Shown: positions 5,810-11,328 of the stretch, piece after piece | How the letters are laid out: each line of letters opens with the position of its first letter | How positions within the stretch are numbered: position 1 is the stretch's first letter | Source: Candidatus Zixiibacteriota bacterium | GTDB lineage: Bacteria > Zixibacteria > MSB-5A5 > GN15 > JAAZOE01 | Assembly: GCA_012797915.1 (NCBI GenBank) | Contig: JAAZOE010000258.1 | Span: 1-11,328 of the forward strand | DNA: 11,328 nucleotides | Direction of reading: 5' to 3' | Made by a program: the position numbers and the translations under genes | The notes under the pieces: model-generated | What the model was told of the DNA's origin: nothing | What the model saw: only the letters and a program-made list of their open reading frames with translations | The model's database searches: none

Positions 5810-8800
5810 TCAATCACTCAGGCAGGAATGGCTGATGTCCTCGCCCATAACCCGGTCGAGGTTCGGACCTTTGGGGAGCGGCCTCTTCTCCGGTTCGATT
5901 TGATTCAGCGTCGCGGCATCGTACAGTCTTCCGTTGATCATCGTGTAGAGCACGTTTTGCGATTGCCGGATATCTTTTGTCGGGTCGCCGTCGATGACGA
6001 TGATATCCGCCAGCAGGCCGGGCTGGATGCTCCCCAGTTCCTTGTCCAGACCGATGCACCGCGCCCCCATCCAGGTGGCCGAGCGGAGCGCCTCATGGTT
6101 GGTCATCCCGCCCTGCTGAAGCATCCACAGTTCCCAATGGGCGCCCAAGCCCTGAAGTTGGCCGTGGGCGCCGAGTTCGACCATGCCGCCGCGATGCAAA
6201 ATCTCCGTCGCCGTCTTTGCCAGGTCGATATGGTGGTAGTCCCATTCCGGAGCCATATCCCGGCGGATCGATCGCGGATCGATCACCCATCGGGGGACGA
6301 ACCGGTTCAGACGTTCATCTTCCCAAACGTTGCTGTGCTGATACCAGTAGTATTCTCCCCACAATCCGCCGTATCCGGCGATCAGCGCCGGCGTGTAGCC
6401 GGTCCCCGACCGGCCGAACAGCGTCAACTCCGGATCGTAGAGCGGGGCCACCGGGATCGGGTGTTCGATGGTCGTGTGGCCGTCGAGCAGCATGGTGATG
6501 TTGTGATTCAGGGTCGAACCGCCTTCGGGAACGACCATCACGCCCAGATCGTACCCGGCCTTGATCACCATCTGGCGCTGATTGCGCCGCGGCTGGTTGT
6601 AACTCTTGACCGTGAACGCGCCCCAGGCGGCGGTGCGCCGGATGGCGGAGAGGGCGTCCTCATATTTGTTGATCACCGCCTTGAAATCCCCCTCGGCGCC
6701 GTAGAGGATGGTGCCGGTGCTGAAGATGCGCGGCGCCAGCATCGCGCCCTGTTTCTGAAGTTCGCTGGCGGCGAAGATCATCTTGGTATCGTTGCTGGGA
6801 TCGTGCATGGTGGTGACGCCGAACGCCAGATTGGCCAAAAAAGCCCAATCCTGCCGGGGATAGATCCCCTGATCGCTCGACCAGGGATGGGCGTGGATAT
6901 CAACCAGGCCGGGCATCAACGTCTTGCCGGAAATGTCGATCACCTTTGCATCGGCCGGGACGGTCACCTTGTCCCGCGGCCCGACCTCGGCGATCCGGTT
7001 CCCCTTTACGTGGACGACCCCGTTCTCAATAGTCGACAGGTCGTTCATCGGCAGGATCTTCGCGCCGACGAAGTAGAGATCGGTCGAAGGGCTATCGGTC
7101 TTCTCATCCCACCCGAGGTTGTAGACTGTCGGTTGGAATTTCCGGGTCGTGTCCTGGTCGAATACCGCCGTCAGATCGGCGCGGAACATCTGCGGACCGA
7201 GGCTCCACGAAATCGATTTTCCGTCGGACGACCAGTGCAGATATGTCCCGGCGTCGGTGGAGAGTTTCTTGATGGGAAGGCTGGTCATTTCCGGGGCGAC
7301 CTCCAGCGGGACATTGACGCCGGGATAGGGAGTCACATACGCCTGCCAGAGTTCCTCGAAAGCCAGCCACTTCTCATCCGGGGAAAGGCGGAAATCGACC
7401 GCCCGTTGGGAGACGACATGAATCCGTCGGTCCGAACCGAGCAGATCCACGCTTACCAGCGCCGCCTTGTCCCCGTCGCGGGAGTTCAGGTAGATGCGGC
7501 GATCGTCTTTGGAAAACCGGGGAGAGTCTCCCTCGCGCGTCAACAATCTCGGGCTGGCTTTCCCGGCGGCATCAATGATATAGATGCCGGGTTCCTCCTC
7601 CCATAGCCGCCCGCGGAACCCGTCTCCTCCGGCGCGCTGATACACCACCCAGTTGCCATCATGCGAAAACCGGGCCGATGGGTAATGTCCCGGCCGGGAA
7701 ACGAGGACCCGTTCGTTTCGTCCATCCAGGCCGATGATTCGAATCGTGCCGCCGAGAGTATCGTTCCAGGTGGTGTAGACGATCTCTTTGCCATTGGGCG
7801 ACAGAGCCGGGGCGAATTCGAAGGCATCGGTTTGACCGGTTATTCTGACGGCGGTTCCCGAGGGCAACGATTTGCGGTATAGGTATCCCAACGCCTGAAA
7901 TATCGCCTCGTTACCCGTCGGGGTCGCCTGCGGCCAGCGGATCACCTTGACCGGGAAGGTCGCCTCTCCCACCTTTTGCGGAAAGCGGAGCGCATGGGCC
8001 ATGGTTTGGGTCACATGCGCCTTGAACGGTATCTCGGTCGGTATTCCCGAGGCGACGTCGACGTTCCAAATTTTCCCTTTGGCCCAGATGACAATGTTCT
8101 TGCCGTCCGGGGTCCAACTGAAGCCGGGGTAGACGCCGAACAGGGTCCAGACTTCCTGCTGATCCTCGCTGAGGCCGTTCCAGAGATGGCGGATCGATCC
8201 GGTCTGCAAATCATACAGCGCCAGCACCGACTGATTCCGCACGCGCCGCACGAAGGCCATTGTTTTGTCATCGGGGCTGATCTGCGGACGGCAGGCGCCG
8301 CCGTTGATTTCGATCAGGTTCCGGATTTCGTTGGTTTTCAGGTCCAGCCGACGGATCACGAAGATGGTTCCGTGGGGGTCCTTGTTATATTGAAAATAAT
8401 CCCCTCCCGACATGTCCTCGGACCAATAGAGGTACCGGCCGTCATGCGAGAAGATCGGCTCGTTGGCGTCCTGCTGGTCGTTCTTCCGAACGGTTAATCC
8501 CACTCCGCCGCCTCCCTCCGGGAGGTGATACATCCACATTTCCCCGGCGCCCAGGCTGCGGCGGCTGGTGAAATGCTTTTTGGCCACGAAATAATCGCCG
8601 CCGGGATGCCAGCAGGGGTTATTCAACAGGCGGAAGTCCTGCTTGGTAATCTGCGCCCGGTTCGAACCGTCGGCATGCATCATCCAGATATTGTCGCCGC
8701 CGCCGCGGTCGCTGGTGAACAGGATCTTCTTCCCGTCCGGACTGAACCGCGGTTGGACTTCGTAGGGCAATCCGCCGGAAAGAAGCGTGGCTTGGCCGCC

Positions 8801-9064
8801 GGTGATCGGCATCGTATAAATGTCCCCCAGAAGGTCGAAGACGAGGGTCTTTCCATCCGGAGAAACATCAACCGTGATCCAGGTTCCCTCCGTAGCATCG
8901 AATTCAAGCGTGTCACTGGGGACATGGGGAATGCCGACGTCCCAGGTTGCCTCGGCTGAATCCTTGGGGCTGTTGGAAACGGATTCTCCCAATGCGGAAG
9001 AAACGATCATCGCCGCCGCCGTGAAGGCCGACAGCAGCGCTGGTACCGTGTTGCGCAAGACCAT
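5810..9064 (-). CDS. Secreted TolB-like beta-propeller amidohydrolase
   Basis: This is a large exported hydrolase of 1084 aa. The start at 9064 is chosen because GGAGG lies seven bases upstream and a signal peptide begins there (MVLRN, a hydrophobic stretch, probable cleavage after ALG at about 26). Residues about 65-625 contain at least ten WD40-like PD40/TolB repeats (SPDGK, SHDGR, TPDGK, SPNGK, SKDDR and similar), forming one or two propellers. Residues about 660-1084 are a metal-dependent amidohydrolase of the imidazolonepropionase/prolidase-like group. It has HAH (H724, H726) in LVDIHAHP, a candidate bridging Lys K820 (FTVKSYNQ), H854 and H868 (IEHP), and the C-terminal GSIQPGLLADIIVIDGDP. 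At the usual metal-binding Asp the sequence reads GAHGQ (H967). I believe this is typical of this fusion family, but have not verified it. A peptidase or cyclic amidase role in the periplasm or outside the cell is inferred; the substrate is unknown. Confidence 0.93.
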   Translation of the reverse strand: MVLRNTVPALLSAFTAAAMIVSSALGESVSNSPKDSAEATWDVGIPHVPSDTLEFDATEGTWITVDVSPDGKTLVFDLLGDIYTMPITGGQATLLSGGLPYEVQPRFSPDGKKILFTSDRGGGDNIWMMHADGSNRAQITKQDFRLLNNPCWHPGGDYFVAKKHFTSRRSLGAGEMWMYHLPEGGGGVGLTVRKNDQQDANEPIFSHDGRYLYWSEDMSGGDYFQYNKDPHGTIFVIRRLDLKTNEIRNLIEINGGACRPQISPDDKTMAFVRRVRNQSVLALYDLQTGSIRHLWNGLSEDQQEVWTLFGVYPGFSWTPDGKNIVIWAKGKIWNVDVASGIPTEIPFKAHVTQTMAHALRFPQKVGEATFPVKVIRWPQATPTGNEAIFQALGYLYRKSLPSGTAVRITGQTDAFEFAPALSPNGKEIVYTTWNDTLGGTIRIIGLDGRNERVLVSRPGHYPSARFSHDGNWVVYQRAGGDGFRGRLWEEEPGIYIIDAAGKASPRLLTREGDSPRFSKDDRRIYLNSRDGDKAALVSVDLLGSDRRIHVVSQRAVDFRLSPDEKWLAFEELWQAYVTPYPGVNVPLEVAPEMTSLPIKKLSTDAGTYLHWSSDGKSISWSLGPQMFRADLTAVFDQDTTRKFQPTVYNLGWDEKTDSPSTDLYFVGAKILPMNDLSTIENGVVHVKGNRIAEVGPRDKVTVPADAKVIDISGKTLMPGLVDIHAHPWSSDQGIYPRQDWAFLANLAFGVTTMHDPSNDTKMIFAASELQKQGAMLAPRIFSTGTILYGAEGDFKAVINKYEDALSAIRRTAAWGAFTVKSYNQPRRNQRQMVIKAGYDLGVMVVPEGGSTLNHNITMLLDGHTTIEHPIPVAPLYDPELTLFGRSGTGYTPALIAGYGGLWGEYYWYQHSNVWEDERLNRFVPRWVIDPRSIRRDMAPEWDYHHIDLAKTATEILHRGGMVELGAHGQLQGLGAHWELWMLQQGGMTNHEALRSATWMGARCIGLDKELGSIQPGLLADIIVIDGDPTKDIRQSQNVLYTMINGRLYDAATLNQIEPEKRPLPKGPNLDRVMGEDISHSCLSD

Positions 9065-9158
9065 GTTGAAACCTCCGCCAGAACGATCGGCCGGCCGGTG
9101 GCCGTCACCCACCTGAGGAAAACGGTGTCGAGAAGGGGCCGGCGTTCCAAAGACCCCC

Positions 9159-9187
9159 AAGATAATTCTCATTCTGTCCGAACGCAA
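9159..9187 (-). promoter_or_regulatory. Candidate promoter of the TolB-amidohydrolase gene
   Basis: Read on the minus strand, TTGCGT (9187-9182) is followed after 17 bp by TATCTT (9164-9159). Matches to consensus are 3 of 6 and 4 of 6 with ideal spacing. Transcription would start near 9152, giving a leader of roughly 88 nt before the ATG at 9064. The assignment is weak. Confidence 0.35.
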
Positions 9188-9305
9188 CCGGCTTCGCCGA
9201 ATATCAAGAACCTCCGGCGACGACGGCGCGGGCGGCAACGATTTGTTGGCTAATGAGTCGCCTTGTTCGCACGGGATAAGATCCGGTGAGAAGACAAAGT
9301 TTTGA

Positions 9306-9334
9306 TTGACTTTTTGCGCTGGGGTGAGCATGAT
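9306..9334 (+). promoter_or_regulatory. Candidate promoter of the lipoprotein-hydrolase operon
   Basis: TTGACT (9306-9311) is followed after 17 bp by CATGAT (9329-9334), matching consensus at 5 of 6 and 4 of 6 positions. The start would fall near 9341, about 35 nt before the lipoprotein ATG. An AGGAGG ribosome binding site stands at 9363-9368. Confidence 0.5.
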
Positions 9335-9375
9335 TCCTTCGATCATACCCATGGCTTTTTCCAGGAGGAACGAAC

Positions 9376-9942
9376 ATGCGGAAAACCGTGTTCCTTATCG
9401 CGGCGTGCGCCCTGATGGCGCTGTGTGGCTGCATACCGTTATCTCTGGCCCCGTTTTATACGGAAAAAGACCTCGTGTATGAACCCGCTTTAATCGGTTT
9501 CTGGGTGTCCGGCGATGACGGCGGGGGAAGCGTCAGTTTCGAACAGTCCGGGGCGAATGGGTACTTGATGATCATGAAAGACAGCACCGGGGAGGTCAGC
9601 TTCGATGTCCGGTTGTTTCGAATCGGCGGGAAACTGTTCATGGACTTGTGCCCGCAGAGCCTGGCGGAACTCAATCGCCTGGCGGAGATGGATGCGATTC
9701 CCGGGCATTCGTTGGTGCGTGTGGACCGGATCGAACCGACCCTGGTCACCTCCGATCTAGAAGACGACTGGATGAAAGCGAAAATGAAGGAAGATCCGAA
9801 AGCCCTGGCCCATGTAGTGACCGATGACCGGCTCGTCCTCACCGCCACCACCGAGGAGAATCAGGCATTTATCGTAAAGCACATGAACGACGAGGGGGCT
9901 TTCGACGATCCCGAGGAGATGCGGCGGACCGACAAGCGGTGA
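9376..9942 (+). CDS. Small lipoprotein of unknown function (PLYTEKDL-type)
   Basis: The product is 188 aa. The start is fixed by AGGAGG (9363-9368) seven bases before the ATG. The signal peptide MRKTVFLIAACALMALCGC ends in a lipobox LCGC with C19 as the lipidated residue; Ile at +2 points to the outer membrane. The sequence after it (LSLAPFYTEKDLVYEPALIGFW) resembles, from memory, a widespread uncharacterised group of short lipoproteins whose mature N terminus reads like PLYT.KDLVFDP.L.G.W. The following part alternates short hydrophobic and polar runs as in a lipocalin-like beta-barrel (VSFEQSG, YLMIMKD, VSFDVRLFRIGGKLFMDL), and the C terminus is charged. No catalytic motif is seen. It lies 60 bp upstream of the papain-like hydrolase gene on the same strand and probably shares its transcript. 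Confidence 0.8.
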   Translation: MRKTVFLIAACALMALCGCIPLSLAPFYTEKDLVYEPALIGFWVSGDDGGGSVSFEQSGANGYLMIMKDSTGEVSFDVRLFRIGGKLFMDLCPQSLAELNRLAEMDAIPGHSLVRVDRIEPTLVTSDLEDDWMKAKMKEDPKALAHVVTDDRLVLTATTEENQAFIVKHMNDEGAFDDPEEMRRTDKR

Positions 9943-9976
9943 CGGCGCGGCAGGCGTCCGTAATCGAGGCGAATCA

Positions 9977-9993
9977 CCGGGTACAAAACCCGG
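9977..9993 (+). other. Hairpin before the papain-like hydrolase start
   Basis: CCGGGT (9977-9982) and ACCCGG (9988-9993) form a perfect six-pair GC-rich stem with the loop ACAAA. It lies between the two genes of the putative operon, and its 3' arm ends nine bases before the ATG at 10003, where a ribosome binding site would be. No T-run follows. It could stabilise the upstream lipoprotein mRNA or lower translation of the second gene. Confidence 0.4.
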
Positions 9994-10002
9994 AACGAAA
10001 TC

Positions 10003-11328
10003 ATGAACATGAGGCGGTGGATTATCATCGGGACGGCATTGTTGTGCCTCCTGTACGTTCTTCTGCTCATTCCCGAACCGGCGCCGTCGATCCCGGACAC
10101 GGCCGAAAACCGTCCATTTTACTGGAATCGCGACGCCTACTGGTCCGAGCTGGGACATCGTTTTGCCGAAGCCCGGGCGGCTGGGTGCGGCGGCTTGGCG
10201 TCTTCGATCACCGCCGGCTTTTCACTCGTTGACAGTCTGCTGGCACATGTGCAGACCGACACGCTTTCGCCCGACGCTGCTGCCTTTTCGGGGTTGGAAC
10301 AGGGTTTGTTCATCCTCGGAACCCAACTGGGGGCCTGTTCGCAACGGCTGACGGATTATCTGCGGGCGTTCGGAGAGATCAGAACGGCCATTAAAAATCA
10401 ATCCACCCGCTGGGACATGAATGCTCCGGCGGCGCGGGAATGTCTGTACAAATTGCTGTATGGCGGGCGCACGGCGGTCGAAGAGGTGATGTTGCAGACG
10501 CCGCCGGGGGCGGTGCCCGAGGTCATCCTGGAAACAGAGGAGCCATCGGTGACTCCGTCGGCGGAGATTCTCGGCGTGACGGTCCACAGCGGCGATATTC
10601 TGGTCTCCCGCGGCGGGGCGCCGACCTCGGCCCTCATCGCCCGCGGCAATGACTTCCCCGGGAATTTCTCGCATATCGCTCTACTTTATATCGATCCGGC
10701 CACGAAAAGGATTTCCCTCATCGAATCCCACATCGAAAAAGGGGTGGCCGTGGCCACCGTGGATGAATACCTCCGCGACACCAAACTGCGGATCATGGTC
10801 CTGCGGCCCCGCGCCGACCTCCCCGCGTTGCAGCGCGATCCGATGGTCCCTCACTGGGCGGCCTCCTTTGCTCTGAAGCGGGCTCGGGGAAAGCACATTG
10901 CCTATGATTTCGCCATGAACACGGCCGATCCGGCGCAGTTGTTTTGTTCCGAGGTCGTTTCCAGCGCCTACCATCATGTGGGCGTTAACCTCTGGGCCGG
11001 GTTGTCGCACATCTCCAGCCCCGGAGTGAAGGCCTGGCTGGCGGCATTCGGGGTACGCCATTTCACCACGCAGGAACCGTCGGATCTGGAATATGACCCT
11101 CAGCTCCGCGTCGTGGCCGAATGGCGCGATTTTGAGACCTTGCGCAAAGACCGCCTGGATAACGTCGTAGTGGATGTCATGCTGGAAGGGGCCGAACGGG
11201 GCGACCGGCTAAAATACGATTGGTATCTCCTCCCCGTCGCCCGCATCATGAAGGCGTACAGCGCCGTTCTGAACTATTTCGGTAAATTCGGACCGGTGCC
11301 GGAGGGGATGAGCGCCTCGGCGGCGGCG
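10003..11328 (+). CDS. Membrane-anchored permuted papain-like hydrolase, YiiX/YaeF type (3' partial)
   Basis: The frame is open from the ATG at 10003 to the right edge (442 codons seen, no stop). The N terminus MNMRRW followed by a hydrophobic segment (about 7-23) is a signal anchor or uncleaved signal without a lipobox. Residues about 30-185 are a helical region without recognised motifs. Residues about 190-340 match the circularly permuted NlpC/P60-papain fold of the YaeF/YiiX group: GDILVSRG (G197-D198), catalytic His H224 in FSHIALL, E241 in LIES, then catalytic Cys C315 in LFCSEVV. His before Cys is the permuted order. The family cleaves amide or ester bonds, possibly in cell-wall or lipid substrates; the actual substrate is unknown. 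Typical members are about 200 aa, so this protein has both N- and C-terminal extensions. The ribosome binding site is weak; ATG 10009 is an alternative start. It follows the lipoprotein gene by 60 bp. Confidence 0.85.
   Translation, partial: MNMRRWIIIGTALLCLLYVLLLIPEPAPSIPDTAENRPFYWNRDAYWSELGHRFAEARAAGCGGLASSITAGFSLVDSLLAHVQTDTLSPDAAAFSGLEQGLFILGTQLGACSQRLTDYLRAFGEIRTAIKNQSTRWDMNAPAARECLYKLLYGGRTAVEEVMLQTPPGAVPEVILETEEPSVTPSAEILGVTVHSGDILVSRGGAPTSALIARGNDFPGNFSHIALLYIDPATKRISLIESHIEKGVAVATVDEYLRDTKLRIMVLRPRADLPALQRDPMVPHWAASFALKRARGKHIAYDFAMNTADPAQLFCSEVVSSAYHHVGVNLWAGLSHISSPGVKAWLAAFGVRHFTTQEPSDLEYDPQLRVVAEWRDFETLRKDRLDNVVVDVMLEGAERGDRLKYDWYLLPVARIMKAYSAVLNYFGKFGPVPEGMSASAAA

Larger units (their letters stand above)
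9065..9375. other. Divergent intergenic promoter region
   Basis: This 311-nt region separates the divergently read hydrolase (minus) and lipoprotein (plus) genes. An open frame continues upstream of the hydrolase start through most of it. It encodes an Arg/Pro-rich stretch with no domain and would place the signal peptide 96 residues inside the protein, so I treat it as non-coding. Candidate promoters for both directions are listed separately. No clear operator palindrome was seen. Confidence 0.6.

Noticed and set aside
5773..5830. GGAGGTG followed by a TTG after rsgA, suggesting a small plus-strand gene
   Set aside because: The frame runs straight into the antisense of the hydrolase C terminus and has no independent support.
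5828..7606. Long open frame of 592 codons on the plus strand opposite the amidohydrolase gene
   Set aside because: It has no ribosome binding site or recognisable domain, and lies antisense to a gene whose domains are clear; long shadow frames are common opposite GC-rich genes.
9065..9352. N-terminal extension of 96 codons of the amidohydrolase frame
   Set aside because: The extension would bury a good signal peptide and a GGAGG site placed correctly for the ATG at 9064. It is Arg/Pro-rich and shows no domain.
1..11328. CRISPR arrays, tRNA, rRNA, insertion sequences and attachment sites
   Set aside because: No regularly spaced repeats, cloverleaf with CCA-type end, transposase motifs or long direct/inverted repeats were seen on reading both strands.

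Overview
This window looks like chromosomal DNA from a GC-rich (roughly 58% by eye), Gram-negative-type (diderm) bacterium. It holds two predicted lipoproteins, a secreted TolB-propeller hydrolase, classic TTGACA/TATAAT-like promoters and AGGAGG ribosome binding sites. Gene content and style suggest an uncultivated lineage of the FCB type (Zixibacteria-, Latescibacteria- or KSB1-like). That placement is a guess: there is no rRNA gene or other taxonomic marker. No mobile element, CRISPR array, tRNA or rRNA was seen.

Layout, left to right. (1) 3-1649 (+): the 3' part of a hybrid sensor histidine kinase (PAS, HisKA, HATPase, receiver), cut off at its 5' end by the window. (2) 1738-3349 (+): a near-consensus promoter, an 80-nt leader with a possible hairpin, and guaB, an IMP dehydrogenase of the divergent type whose best known member is the Tritrichomonas foetus enzyme. 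(3) 3523-4083 (+): an AT-richer orphan lipoprotein gene of unknown function. (4) 4084-4642: a 559-nt stretch without a long gene. It contains what looks like a complete miniature transcription unit: a TTGACA promoter, an AAGGAGG site, a 20-codon ORF, a hairpin and an intrinsic terminator. A second strong Shine-Dalgarno sequence follows, heading a doubtful 54-codon ORF that overlaps rsgA. (5) 4643-5707 (+): rsgA, the circularly permuted ribosome-assembly GTPase. (6) 5730-9064 (-): a long secreted TolB-like beta-propeller fused to an amidohydrolase, with its own intrinsic terminator in the convergent gap after rsgA. (7) 9065-9375: a divergent promoter region. (8) 9376-11328 (+): a probable two-gene operon of a small lipoprotein and a membrane-anchored permuted papain-like (YiiX/YaeF-type) hydrolase that runs off the right edge.

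The housekeeping genes (guaB for GTP supply, rsgA for GTP-dependent 30S maturation) are each single units and need not be functionally linked to their neighbours. The right half is an envelope-directed block in which all three proteins carry export signals. The most unusual part is the miniature transcription unit upstream of rsgA.
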